Of a stretch of DNA of 64,000 bases, positions 1 through 8,061 are shown piece by piece (positions within the stretch are counted from its first letter, which is position 1; the number at the start of each line of letters is the position of its first letter). The DNA is from Levilactobacillus andaensis (GTDB lineage: Bacteria > Bacillota > Bacilli > Lactobacillales > Lactobacillaceae): NCBI RefSeq assembly GCF_016861695.1, contig NZ_BOLP01000002.1, forward strand, positions 92,369 through 156,368, in the 5' to 3' direction. Under the pieces are notes generated by a model that ran no database searches, was not told where the DNA came from, and was given only the letters and a program-made list of their open reading frames with translations. The position numbers were made by a program, and so were the translations under genes.

Positions 1-654
1 GCGAACCACCAAGCCGTGGAACGGGTCCGCAACTTTGCGCACAGTCGCCGCGTCCTTACCATTGCAACCACCGTCCCCGGCCCTTTGGTCGCACTAAAGT
101 ACATTCAAGCTCAGCTGCCGGAACACACACAATTACCAGGGGCTTCTCAGCCCGAAGACCAAGTCATCGCCGGTCTCAAAAACAACGACTACTTGCTTGG
201 CTTTTCCAATCATTCCCTATCGACAGAAGCCATTGACTCACAACTGATCGGTACCGAACACCTCGCCATCAACCTCAATCAATTCATGTTTCAGGCCAAT
301 CAATCCACCATTACCTTTGCCGAGCTGAAGGATCTCAGCTTCGTCGTCCCCAGCGACATCGGTCCTTAGCGCGAAATCATTCAAGCTAACATCCCCAACG
401 CCAAGTTTTTCTATCAGGAAGAACGGGTGGCCCTGGCTGAGATTACGAAATACGCCGACTTTCCTTACTTCAGCACCAATATTTCCGCGTTCGATGCAAT
501 CGTCCCCCAGCAAGCCAAAGCTAACGACAGCCGCATTTGCCTGCCAATCAGCGATGCTGCGGCACAGATGCCGATTTACGCCATTTACCTGCGTTCGGAA
601 ACCGCTCGGGTCCAACCGGTCATTTCGCAGCTAAAGGCAGTTTGGCCTGACTAA
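1..654 (+). pseudogene. LysR-type regulator, C-terminal part, broken by an in-frame stop
   Basis: Reading frame 1 is open from the window edge and gives the effector-binding half of a LysR-type regulator: a start of domain like RRVLTIATTVPGP, then a usual alpha/beta binding domain ending near IYAIYLRSE. A TAG codon at 367-369 interrupts it, and the same frame continues without any indel to TAA at 652-654 with the expected family sequence (for example ISAFDAIVPQQAKAND). The HTH part lies left of the window. One point mutation therefore seems to have inactivated an otherwise intact gene; a sequencing error or stop readthrough are the alternatives. The target genes cannot be told from here. Confidence 0.75.
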
Positions 655-828
655 CGCCAGCCATACGCCACCTGCATACACAACAATGCGAGATAAGCAT
701 TAGACATCGTTCCCCCGCACGGCTAAACTAGCTTATGGTTACCATTTACATTGGAAAGTAAGGATTCTTTACAAGCCAACTGGAAACGCTTAGAATTTCT
801 GTAGAGTCAATTTAGGAGGATAAATGAT

Positions 829-1869
829 ATGAAATCCACTATTTTTATGAAACCTGGCAAAGTTGAAATCGAGGACATCGATAAGCCTAAGATTCAGGCG
901 CCCGACGACGTCATCATTCACGTCGTGCGGACCTGTGTCTGTGGATCCGACCTATGGGCTTACCGTGGCTTAGAAGACAAGGCTGCCCATTCCGAAAACT
1001 CCGGTCACGAAGCCATCGGAATCGTCGAAGAAGTCGGCACTGACATCACGACCGTTAAGCCCGGCGACTTCGTTATCTCCCCATTTACGCACGGTTGCGG
1101 TCACTGTGCCGCTTGTCTTGCCGGCTTTGATGGCGTTTGCCAAAACCACACCGACAACTTCAGTAACGGTGTGCAATCTGAATACATTCGTTTCCAACAC
1201 GGCGAATGGGCTTTGGTTAAGATTCCTGGCAAGCCAGCCGACTACAGCGACGCTATGCTCAAGTCCCTGTTGAGCCTCGCCGACGTCATGGCTACCGGTT
1301 ACCACGCCGCCCGCGTTGCCAACGTGAAGACCGGTGACACGGTCGTCGTTGTTGGTGACGGTGCCGTTGGTCTCTGTGGGGTTATCGCCGCTCAAATGCG
1401 CGGTGCCAAGCGGATCATTGCTATGAGTCGTCACGAAGACCGGCAACAACTCGCTACCGAATTTGGCGCGACTGACATCGTGGCTGAACGTGGTGATGAT
1501 GCCGTTGCCAAGGTCCTTGAATTGACCAATGGTGCTGGTGCCGATGCCGTTCTGGAATGTGTCGGGACTGAGTTGTCCAACGACACGGCCATGAAGGTTG
1601 CTCGTCCAGGTGCTATCGTTGGCCGGGTTGGTCTGCCTCATGAACCTAAGATGGACATGACCACGTCCTTCTACACCAACACGATCATCGCCGGTGGCCC
1701 CGCTTCCGTCACGACCTACGACAAGCAAGTCTTGTTAAAAGCCGTCTTGGATGGCGACATTCACCCTGGCAAGGTCTTCACCAAGGAATTTGCGCTCGAT
1801 GATATCGACGACGCTTACCAAGCCATGACCAACCGTGAAGCTATCAAGTCACTGATTGTGGTCGACTAA
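829..1869 (+). CDS. zinc-dependent alcohol dehydrogenase family protein
   Basis: Medium-chain dehydrogenase of 346 residues, the usual length. Catalytic zinc ligands are visible as CGSD (Cys38) and GHE (59-61); the structural zinc lobe has Cys90, Cys93, Cys96 and Cys104; the Rossmann fold carries GDGAVGLCG at about 177-185. It should oxidise an alcohol or reduce an aldehyde/ketone with NAD(P); the substrate is not readable. The start has a good AGGAGGA site eight bases upstream. A sequence at 781-794 resembles a catabolite-responsive element (TGGAAACGCTTAGA, two mismatches to the CcpA consensus) between the likely promoter and the ribosome site, so carbon repression is possible. Monocistronic, closed by a strong terminator. 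Confidence 0.9.
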   Translation: MKSTIFMKPGKVEIEDIDKPKIQAPDDVIIHVVRTCVCGSDLWAYRGLEDKAAHSENSGHEAIGIVEEVGTDITTVKPGDFVISPFTHGCGHCAACLAGFDGVCQNHTDNFSNGVQSEYIRFQHGEWALVKIPGKPADYSDAMLKSLLSLADVMATGYHAARVANVKTGDTVVVVGDGAVGLCGVIAAQMRGAKRIIAMSRHEDRQQLATEFGATDIVAERGDDAVAKVLELTNGAGADAVLECVGTELSNDTAMKVARPGAIVGRVGLPHEPKMDMTTSFYTNTIIAGGPASVTTYDKQVLLKAVLDGDIHPGKVFTKEFALDDIDDAYQAMTNREAIKSLIVVD

Positions 1870-1881
1870 TTTACCGAAATT

Positions 1882-1927
1882 AAAAAGGCGCTCAGAACTC
1901 CGTTGGGATGTTCTGAGCGCCTTTTTT
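1882..1927 (+). terminator. Rho-independent terminator of the alcohol dehydrogenase
   Basis: Perfect long stem GGCGCTCAGAAC / GTTCTGAGCGCC with an 11-base loop followed by a T run. Confidence 0.9.
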
Positions 1928-2032
1928 GTCGATTTTTCGCTTCTCTAACTACCTCTAACCACAAAAAAGTTCCAGAATCACCTACCGATTCCGAAACTCT
2001 CAAATTACGATTTAATAGTTCAGGTGCGTCTG

Positions 2033-2608
2033 TTACTTCAGAACGGCAAAGCCACCCGTCCAGCCAATCTTTTCGCCGGCCGCTAAGGTCATTTGTAAGA
2101 AACCAAAGCTTTCCAGCTCGTGTGCTCGCTTCAAGGAACCAGCGTCAACGAAGGCTACGCCACTGTCGGTCAAGGCGTCTGCAAGCAATTGCTTTGCAGC
2201 GGCATCGTCACCGGCAGCCATCACGGTCGTCTGTGCTTGGTCGCTGACCTTACGACTCTGTAAGGTTGCAGCAAAGGTCGTGTTGAAGGCCTTCAGCACC
2301 TTAGATTCTGGCAACAGTTCAGCAATCTGTGCGGTTGCGGAGCTGTCGGCTGGAACAACTAATTCGTCCCAAGTTTCGAAGTTCAAGGGGTTCGTGATGT
2401 CGACAACGACCTTGCCTGCCAAAGCGGCTTGGTTGGCCTTGGCAATGCTGATTGCGGCTGGGTATGGCACGGCCAGAACGACAATCTCGCCTAAGTTTTC
2501 AACTGGATCATTAGAGTCGATGAAGCTAACCTGATTGCCACCCTGTGTAAAGACGTCGCCGATTGCTTGACCCATGTTTCCCTTACCAAAAATTGTAATT
2601 GCTGCCAT
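2033..2608 (-). CDS. NADP-binding oxidoreductase, F420H2:NADP reductase-like
   Basis: 191 residues with an N-terminal dinucleotide-binding loop (ITIFGKGNMGQAIGDVF, about residues 4-20) and the PYPAAISIA / VVDITNPLN segments of the NADPH-dependent F420 reductase family. Lactobacilli make no F420, so the real substrate is unknown and the database name should be read as a fold label. The gene is divergent from the Rrf2 regulator at 2771, which probably controls it. A promoter TTGACA-17-TATCTT lies at 2684-2656 on this strand, and GGGGGT precedes the ATG. Confidence 0.8.
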   Translation of the reverse strand: MAAITIFGKGNMGQAIGDVFTQGGNQVSFIDSNDPVENLGEIVVLAVPYPAAISIAKANQAALAGKVVVDITNPLNFETWDELVVPADSSATAQIAELLPESKVLKAFNTTFAATLQSRKVSDQAQTTVMAAGDDAAAKQLLADALTDSGVAFVDAGSLKRAHELESFGFLQMTLAAGEKIGWTGGFAVLK

Positions 2609-2655
2609 AATGCAGACCCCCTGATTTGTTTTGTATTATTTTTAAGTACACTTTT

Positions 2656-2684
2656 AAGATACGACATTTCATTTTAATTGTCAA
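2656..2684 (-). promoter_or_regulatory. promoter of the NADP-binding oxidoreductase gene
   Basis: On the minus strand TTGACA (2684-2679), 17-base spacer, TATCTT (2661-2656). The A+T-rich intergenic region also holds AAGT..ACTT half-sites just downstream, plausible targets for the divergent Rrf2 regulator. Confidence 0.6.
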
Positions 2685-2770
2685 TTTATTAGCTTAATCA
2701 ATCCTTTTACCTGATTTTTATCTAAAACTGTTATAGAATATAATACAAGAACACAAAGAGAGGGGATCAC

Positions 2771-3199
2771 ATGGCTAACACACAATTCAGCGACACCATC
2801 CACGTGCTGGTCTACATTGCTTATTTTAAAGGTAAAAAATTGACCAGTCAGGAAATCGCCAGCAGCCTCGAAACGTCACCCAGCCTCATTCGAAAAATCA
2901 TGGCTAACTTAAAACATCACGACCTGCTCGCACCCACGCATGGACCGACACAGCTTGCCCTGTCCAGGGAGCCCGACGCCATTACGTTGCGGGACATCTA
3001 CGCCACCTTGCCCAACCAGGCCCCCCTGCTCAACGTTGATACGCACACGTCGCAGAACTGTCCGGTAGGCAAGACCGTGCCCAAGGTGCTGACCAACTAC
3101 TACGCCGAGATTCAAGCGGCCGCCGAGGCTAAAATGGCTAAAATCACGCTCCAGGATGTCTTGAACGACGTTACCCTGCTTCAGCGATTAGAAGCCTAA
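2771..3199 (+). CDS. Rrf2 family transcriptional regulator
   Basis: 142 residues with an N-terminal winged helix (SQEIASSLETSPSLIRKIMANL, described here by its positions 25-46) and the Rrf2 C-terminal helix. Only one cysteine is present (SQNCPVGK), so it lacks the three-Cys iron-sulphur site of IscR/NsrR and belongs to the YwnA-like, probably redox- or electrophile-sensing group. A TATAAT at about 2739 and AGAGAGGGG upstream support the start. It is divergent from the oxidoreductase at 2033-2608, which is its likely target together with itself. Confidence 0.85.
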   Translation: MANTQFSDTIHVLVYIAYFKGKKLTSQEIASSLETSPSLIRKIMANLKHHDLLAPTHGPTQLALSREPDAITLRDIYATLPNQAPLLNVDTHTSQNCPVGKTVPKVLTNYYAEIQAAAEAKMAKITLQDVLNDVTLLQRLEA

Positions 3200-3200
3200 C

Positions 3201-3237
3201 AAAAAGACCGACTCCACTACGGAATCGGTCTTTTTTG
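3201..3237. terminator. bidirectional terminator between the Rrf2 gene and asnS
   Basis: AAAAAGACCGA..TCC / GGA.TCGGTCTTTTTT hairpin, with T runs on both strands; it closes the convergent Rrf2 and asnS genes. Confidence 0.85.
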
Positions 3238-3247
3238 ATCATCATAT

Positions 3248-4642
3248 TTAGAATTCAGCGTTACCTGGTGTCCGTGGGTAAGGGATGACGTCGCGGATGT
3301 TTTCCATCCCGGTCACGTACATCAATAACCGTTCGAACCCGATCCCATAGCCGGAGTGAGGCGTTTCGCCGTACTTCCGCAGGTCGAGGTACCATTGGTA
3401 TTCTTCTTGTGGCAAATTGTGGCTCTTGATCTTTTCGGCCATTTCAACGTAACGTTCTTCACGTTGACTCCCACCGATCAATTCACCGATCCGTGGTACC
3501 AATAAGTCAGCTGCAGCAACGGTCTTGCCGTCGTCGTTGTCCCGCATGTAGAAGGCCTTGATTTCCTTAGGATAATCCGTCAAGAAGGTTGGCCGCTTGT
3601 AAACCTGTTCGCACAGGTAGCGTTCGTGTTCCGCCTGTAAGTCGAGACCCCAGTAAACGGGAACGTCGAACTTAACGGGTGCCTTTTCCAACTGCTCGAT
3701 GGCTTGCGTGTAGGTCACTTGGGCGAACTTTTCGTTGGTCGTTTGGTGTAAGCGGTCCAACAAGCTCTCATCGACAGCGCCGTTCAAGAAGTCCAATTCG
3801 TCCTTTGCGTTTTCCAGCAAGTAGTTGACCACGTACTTCAATAACCCTTCGGACTCGTTGATGACATCTTGCAGGTCAGCGAAGGCCATTTCTGGTTCGA
3901 TCATCCAGAATTCTGAGGCGTGCCGGGCCGTATGGGAGTTTTCTGCCCGGAAAGTTGGGCCAAACGTGTAAACGTCTCGTAAAGCTAAGGCAAAGGCTTC
4001 GACTGGTAATTGGCCACTAACGGTCAGGTTCGTTTCCTTCTTAAAGAAGTCCGCGTGATCGTCGACCTTGCCATCGTCCGTCTTAGGCAGGTTGTTCATG
4101 TCCAGCGTGGTGACCCGGAACATTTCGCCGGCCCCTTCACTGTCACTACTGGTGATGATTGGCGTGTTCACATAGGTAAAGCCGTGACCTTGGAGGTACT
4201 GGTGAATGGCAAACGCAGCCAATGAGCGAATCCGGAACACCGCGTAGAACGTGTTGGTCCGAGGCCGCAAGTGGGCCATCGTCCGCAGGTATTCGTAGGA
4301 GTGCTTCTTCTTTTGTAAGGGATAATCGTTGTCGGAAGAGCCTTCCAATACGATTTCCTTGGCGTGAACTTCCAGGGGTTGCTTGGCGTCCGGCGTGTAC
4401 AGGACCGTCCCCACAACTTTAATCGTCGAACTCAAAGGTAACTTGGTTAATTCGGCGTAGTTGTCGATGTCACTCTTCATGACGATTTGAGCATTTCTGA
4501 TGGTTGACCCATCGCTTAATTCGATAAAACCGACGCGCTTAGAGCCCCGCACCGTCTTCACCCAACCGTGTAAGACAACTTCTTCGCTTTCGGCAAAATG
4601 GGTTTCGCCAAATAGATCTTTAACTAAAACTTCTGTCATCAT
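3248..4642 (-). CDS. asnS: asparagine--tRNA ligase
   Basis: 464 residues, the length of the E. coli-type class IIb enzyme. An N-terminal OB-fold anticodon domain (about 10-110) is followed by the catalytic core with motif 2 ([15 protein letters not shown], about 240) and motif 3 ([15 protein letters not shown] near the C terminus). It charges tRNA-Asn with asparagine. The first of two adjacent ATGs is taken as start; AAGGAG lies upstream of both. Expression is controlled by the T-box leader directly upstream, whose candidate specifier reads AAC, which fits the enzyme. Confidence 0.95.
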   Translation of the reverse strand: MMTEVLVKDLFGETHFAESEEVVLHGWVKTVRGSKRVGFIELSDGSTIRNAQIVMKSDIDNYAELTKLPLSSTIKVVGTVLYTPDAKQPLEVHAKEIVLEGSSDNDYPLQKKKHSYEYLRTMAHLRPRTNTFYAVFRIRSLAAFAIHQYLQGHGFTYVNTPIITSSDSEGAGEMFRVTTLDMNNLPKTDDGKVDDHADFFKKETNLTVSGQLPVEAFALALRDVYTFGPTFRAENSHTARHASEFWMIEPEMAFADLQDVINESEGLLKYVVNYLLENAKDELDFLNGAVDESLLDRLHQTTNEKFAQVTYTQAIEQLEKAPVKFDVPVYWGLDLQAEHERYLCEQVYKRPTFLTDYPKEIKAFYMRDNDDGKTVAAADLLVPRIGELIGGSQREERYVEMAEKIKSHNLPQEEYQWYLDLRKYGETPHSGYGIGFERLLMYVTGMENIRDVIPYPRTPGNAEF

Positions 4643-4664
4643 TTATTCTCCTTCTGTGGCCACA

Positions 4665-4940
4665 AAAAAAGGCCCTGTCATCCCTAGAAACTAGGGACGA
4701 AAGAGTCTTCCGCGGTACCACCCAAATTGTTTTTGATTCAAAACCAACTTTAATAAACGTACATCACATACGCGCCGCTCAATAACGTTGCGGTAACGGC
4801 TCAGCCTACTCTCACACCAGATTTCAGCTGGCAACAAAAATGGGGTTATCCAAATCGGGCGGTTGACTAAGCTCTCACTCTCCTTAGCTCGCTAAACACC
4901 CGTGACCGACTCGGCGTTGACCATCTCTATCGTTTTTAAC
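4665..4940 (-). promoter_or_regulatory. T-box riboswitch (Asn) upstream of asnS
   Basis: On the minus strand the conserved T-box GGGTGGTACCGCG lies at 4723-4711, followed by a terminator whose arms GACTCTTTCGTCCCTAG and CTAGGGATGACAGGGCC pair over 4710-4668 and end in a T run. Stem I can be folded by hand: GATGG/CCATT at the base, CCGAGTCG/CGATTTGG, CGGGTG/CGCCCG and the AGCGAGC..GGAGAGTGAGAGC distal loop region. In the internal loop above the base helix the 3' strand carries AAC (plus-strand 4845-4847), the expected Asn specifier. Uncharged tRNA-Asn should favour the antiterminator and turn asnS on. Confidence 0.92.
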
Positions 4941-5088
4941 TTTATTCAACTGTTGTCAGATTAGCACAAATCCCGACGAGATACAATCGCGATCCGTAAA
5001 AATCGATTGGGAATCCGAATTTCGTTGTCCGGCCAATGACTAGTGACTCGCTATCTGCGACCCAAGCCCTGCTCTCTCACTCAGACTG

Positions 5089-5126
5089 AAAAAAAAGAGA
5101 CCGCCTCCAACTTGGAATCGATCCCT
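5089..5126 (-). terminator. terminator of the diguanylate cyclase gene
   Basis: Minus-strand GATCGATTCCAA / TTGGAGGCGGTC hairpin (one mismatch) followed by CTCTTTTTTTT. Confidence 0.8.
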
Positions 5127-5147
5127 TAAAAATTCATTTTCAGTTCA

Positions 5148-6278
5148 TTAAGCCACGGTTACTTGCATCCGGCCGTTACGCTTGGAATGATACAGGTTCT
5201 TGTCGACCCGGTTGTAGAAGTCCATCGGCGACTGGTCATTACCGGTGATGGCAGACACGCCGACCGAAATGGAAACTTGAATGACCTCGCCACCCGCATG
5301 AATCTCTAAGTGGTTAACTGCCATAAAGATTTGGTCCACGATGGCATTGGTACTGGTCACATCGTAGCCCGGGAATAATAAGTTAAATTCCTCGCCCCCG
5401 GTTCGGTAGAAGCGCACCTTGGAGTCATTGGCCGCAATCACCGTTTGCACGGTCTCAGCGACTTTCCGCAGAACCTCATCGCCTACCGAATGGCCATACG
5501 TGTCGTTGATGTGTTTGAAGTGGTCAATATCAAACATCATCATGGAAAGCGGCGCGCCCGTCTTCGTACTATCCTCGAAGAAGTGGTCCATGGTATCAGT
5601 ATACGCCGCAAAATTTTCCGTCTTGGTCAACGCATCGTGGCTCGCGAACCGGGCCAAGCGCATCTTAATCTCACTGTCATGCGTAATCATCGACACATAT
5701 GCGTAGAGTAAGATTTCAAAGATGATCAGGTACGCCCACTCCTGGCCTAACGTGACCCAGGAGAAGTCGAATTTCAACTTCATCCAGAGCCACAGCACGC
5801 CACCAAACGGCACGCCAACTAGCAGATAGACGAGCGGGGCAATTCGACTACTACGATACTTCACGCGAATCACGTTTAGCACCCAGAAGAAAACCATCAT
5901 CGTACAGGCATGGCCCCACGACTGCCAATAGCCCAGCGAGCCGTTAAAAATCATGTAGATAAATAGAATTGGGAAGAAAAAGTAATAGCGGACGTGAATA
6001 TTTAAAAAGTACGCGCAGAAAATCATCGCAATCAGTTGGAAATTCATAAACTGCCAGGAGTCGGTGGTCCCAACAATAAACGTTTGAATACCAAAGACGA
6101 AGACTAGCATGTAAATAATGCCGTACCATGTACTGACATCATCATCCTTAACGTTAATCCGCCTGGCATGAAACCAAGACGCAATCCAGTTATAGGAGAC
6201 CCAGTACAGTGTCAGCACACCCAGGACAAAAAACACACTGGTAATAAATGGTGGCACCTGCCAACGAGACCATGTCAT
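5148..6278 (-). CDS. membrane-bound GGDEF diguanylate cyclase
   Basis: 376 residues. About six membrane-spanning segments occupy residues 10-200; the GGDEF domain covers about 210-375 with metal ligand region FDIDHFKHIND (249-259) and active-site GGEEF (294-298), so it should be catalytically competent and make c-di-GMP from two GTP. The position where an inhibitory RxxD I-site would sit (about 285-288) reads DSKV, so classical product inhibition is probably absent. The membrane part would sense an envelope or small-molecule signal. It stands alone, with GAGGG before the ATG and its own terminator. Confidence 0.9.
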   Translation of the reverse strand: MTWSRWQVPPFITSVFFVLGVLTLYWVSYNWIASWFHARRINVKDDDVSTWYGIIYMLVFVFGIQTFIVGTTDSWQFMNFQLIAMIFCAYFLNIHVRYYFFFPILFIYMIFNGSLGYWQSWGHACTMMVFFWVLNVIRVKYRSSRIAPLVYLLVGVPFGGVLWLWMKLKFDFSWVTLGQEWAYLIIFEILLYAYVSMITHDSEIKMRLARFASHDALTKTENFAAYTDTMDHFFEDSTKTGAPLSMMMFDIDHFKHINDTYGHSVGDEVLRKVAETVQTVIAANDSKVRFYRTGGEEFNLLFPGYDVTSTNAIVDQIFMAVNHLEIHAGGEVIQVSISVGVSAITGNDQSPMDFYNRVDKNLYHSKRNGRMQVTVA

Positions 6279-6506
6279 TAATAAACCCTCTTCATTAAAC
6301 TTTGCATGTCAACTTCAGGAAACGTGAAAAGTAGTGTCCTCATTTCCGTTTGAAGACACCGCTTCCAATCGTATATAGCGAATATAATCCTTTTTATAGC
6401 CAAAAACTACTACCAGAAAACGGAAAGTGCTGAATTGTGTAAACATTGTGTGTACTGGATTTAGTCTTAGTATTAACTATTATCATTTTTCCTGCATTTA
6501 TACATT

Positions 6507-6540
6507 AAAAAGGAAGTCCTGACCATCACCAAGGCTTCCC
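6507..6540 (-). terminator. terminator of the DUF2975/HTH operon
   Basis: Minus-strand GGAAGCC ... GGACTTCC hairpin followed by TTTTT, directly after the HTH gene. Confidence 0.75.
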
Positions 6541-6545
6541 CACAT

Positions 6546-6755
6546 TTAATGTTCATCTGGTACATATCTCAGAATTTCCCCAGGCTGGCAGGCCAATACC
6601 GCACACAACCTCTCTAACGTTGAAAATCGAATGGCGCGAGCCTTCCCCGTCTTTAAGATCGATAAATTCGTCGGCGTGATTCCCACTTGCTCGGCCAAGT
6701 CGTTACTAGAAATGTTACGCTGCGCCATCACAACGTTGAGGGTCAATTTAATCAT
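6546..6755 (-). CDS. small XRE/YozG-type helix-turn-helix regulator
   Basis: 69 residues consisting of one HTH domain: LTLNVVMAQRNISSNDLAEQ leads into recognition helix ITPTNLSILKTG and a final PGEILRYVPDEH. This is the small YozG-like group that is nearly always encoded beside a DUF2975 membrane protein. The start chosen (ATG 6755) has GGTGG eight bases upstream; a GTG at 6767 is possible but too close to that site. It lies 14 bases after the DUF2975 gene, in one operon, and is the obvious candidate for binding the palindrome over that operon's promoter. Confidence 0.85.
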   Translation of the reverse strand: MIKLTLNVVMAQRNISSNDLAEQVGITPTNLSILKTGKARAIRFSTLERLCAVLACQPGEILRYVPDEH

Positions 6756-6769
6756 GACCATCACCACCT

Positions 6770-7345
6770 TTACACAGTCAAATCATTTTCATTCTTCAAC
6801 CCAACCGCTCGGCTATACAACGCGTAAATAATCGTCAAAATCAACGGCGCCATTAGGCTGTTCCCAAAATCCGCCCAGTTCGCAGAAAACATTCCATTGC
6901 TGACCCGCCCCAACAAGCTCGTCGTGAGTTGGTTGGCAACCGCTAAGAAGAAGGTTCCCCCAATCTGCCAAAATAGCGCAGTAACCATTTGCCGCAATGC
7001 CACGGCATTTGCTCGTGTGAAGTAATTTTCAGCCTGTAGACTGTCCAGAATTTTCATAAATGCTTTTAGGAAGAGTAAAACGCCGACCGTCATGAGAACA
7101 CTGCCGATAGTCATCAAGCCCGCATACCCCCAGTCGGGAAAACTAGTCACCGCTGCCGTCGATACAGTTTGACGAGGCGTCACGGATAGAAAGTTTTGAC
7201 CATGCAGAATCGTCGTTGCCGTTTGGCCGCGCCAGGCACGATACCAACTATTTAGCGGGGCTAGGAAAAGGAAGAAAGTTCCTAAAAAAGTGACGTAGCA
7301 AAGTGAGTTCAAAGCGCTGATAGACTGCATTAATCGCTTACTCAT
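6770..7345 (-). CDS. DUF2975 domain membrane protein
   Basis: 191 residues starting at MSKRLMQSISAL, with GGGGAGGG before the ATG; a longer frame up to 7501 is open but crosses the promoter and has no ribosome site. Four hydrophobic segments are visible (about 10-32, 60-85, 105-130 and 140-165 by eye). DUF2975 proteins (B. subtilis YoaS type) pair with a small HTH protein, here the next gene. Their role is not established; the pairing suggests a membrane sensor or anti-regulator that sequesters the HTH protein. This last point is inference. Confidence 0.82.
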   Translation of the reverse strand: MSKRLMQSISALNSLCYVTFLGTFFLFLAPLNSWYRAWRGQTATTILHGQNFLSVTPRQTVSTAAVTSFPDWGYAGLMTIGSVLMTVGVLLFLKAFMKILDSLQAENYFTRANAVALRQMVTALFWQIGGTFFLAVANQLTTSLLGRVSNGMFSANWADFGNSLMAPLILTIIYALYSRAVGLKNENDLTV

Positions 7346-7362
7346 ATTAATCCCTCCCCAAA

Positions 7363-7401
7363 TTTCGATATCATTGTAGTATATCGAAAAACGATAAACA
7401 A
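7363..7401 (-). promoter_or_regulatory. promoter with palindromic operator for the DUF2975/HTH operon
   Basis: Minus strand: TTGTTT (7401-7396), 17-base spacer, TACAAT (7378-7373). A perfect inverted repeat TTTCGATAT / ATATCGAAA (7363-7371 and 7381-7389, nine-base gap) encloses the -10 box. It is well placed for repression by the HTH protein encoded downstream. Confidence 0.65.
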
Positions 7402-7509
7402 TCTTTGCTAAACGGAAACCATTAGAATCATCGGTGAACAAACAATGATGCCTTGTTTGTTCTTCTTGATCACTTTTAAAATAGGAAATCAGCCGCGCCA
7501 TTGCACGAC

Positions 7510-7541
7510 AAAAAGAGCTTGAATCTAAATAGATTCAGCTC
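7510..7541 (-). terminator. orphan Rho-independent terminator
   Basis: GAGCTGAATCT / AGATTCAAGCTC stem with a four-base loop and TTTTT on the minus strand. No coding gene ends here; the nearest upstream minus-strand gene already has its own terminator 420 bases earlier. Confidence 0.8.
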
Positions 7542-7958
7542 TCAAGTATTACCCTGTCTTTTTGATGCGCTACGCTGTTAAGTCCAGATAACCTGTCGCC
7601 AATCGAGATAGCCCCCACCATCCGACTAGCCACGTCACACCGTAACTATTTTGAATGAGCGAATTTCCCCTGCCATCGAGTTCCCCAACTCGATTTCCCC
7701 GGCATGGTTGGCTGGATGTCGCGGGCCACAATCCCAATTAGGCCCAACCATCTAGTCAATTTCACTCTCTTTCGCTTCTGCTAATAACCCTTGCGATGCA
7801 AATCATCCCCATGATTACACCGCCTACTCTCACTCTATATGCTCCGATAACCACTATTTTCTTCTATTCTGCTTACTCCTTGACCCGGTCACACTTTCGA
7901 CAATAGTTATTCCCCTTAACAACTACTGTTGAAAGTACCTTGCCCTTATGCGTTAATG
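7510..7958 (-). ncRNA. candidate structured RNA gene, no recognised family
   Basis: This 450-bp stretch has no convincing protein but is bounded on the minus strand by the kinase terminator (8017-7959) and by a second strong terminator (stem 7541-7515, T5 at 7514-7510) that belongs to no gene. Between them the minus strand can form hairpins with GGGG loops: ACTTTC + eight pairs around 7893-7936 (one G.U that would be A.C on the plus strand), AATCAT/ATGATT (7801-7816), ATCGAGTT/AACTCGAT extended by TGCC/GGCA (7671-7704), and GGGCC/GGCCC (7723-7745). No RNase P, tmRNA or SRP signature was seen. A decayed coding region is the main alternative; a minus frame of about 55 codons ending near 7569 has only non-ATG starts. 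Confidence 0.35.
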
Positions 7959-8017
7959 AAAAAGAATCCCTTTCCGATTAACTGAGACTAATTCTACACA
8001 GTAATCGGCAGGGATTC
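7959..8017 (-). terminator. terminator of the two-component operon
   Basis: Minus-strand GAATCCC..CCGATTA / TAATCGG...GGGATTC with a T5 tail, 45 bases after the kinase stop codon. Confidence 0.85.
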
Positions 8018-8061
8018 CATCTATATTAAAAGAGTTCAAACTGAGAATTTCTCAGAAACCA

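Noticed and set aside
2033..2608. True F420-dependent enzyme
   Set aside because: Lactobacilli are not known to make F420; only the NADP-binding fold is supported by sequence.
7346..7501. N-terminal extension of the DUF2975 protein
   Set aside because: It would run through the promoter and palindrome; the start at 7345 has a strong ribosome site and gives the normal membrane protein.
7640..7770. Short minus-strand frames (one of about 39 codons with a GTG start, one of about 38 with ATG)
   Set aside because: They overlap each other and lie in strong hairpins; no ribosome site or known protein match.
7510..7958. RNase P RNA or tmRNA
   Set aside because: The size would fit, but none of the conserved core sequences of either RNA was found on either strand.
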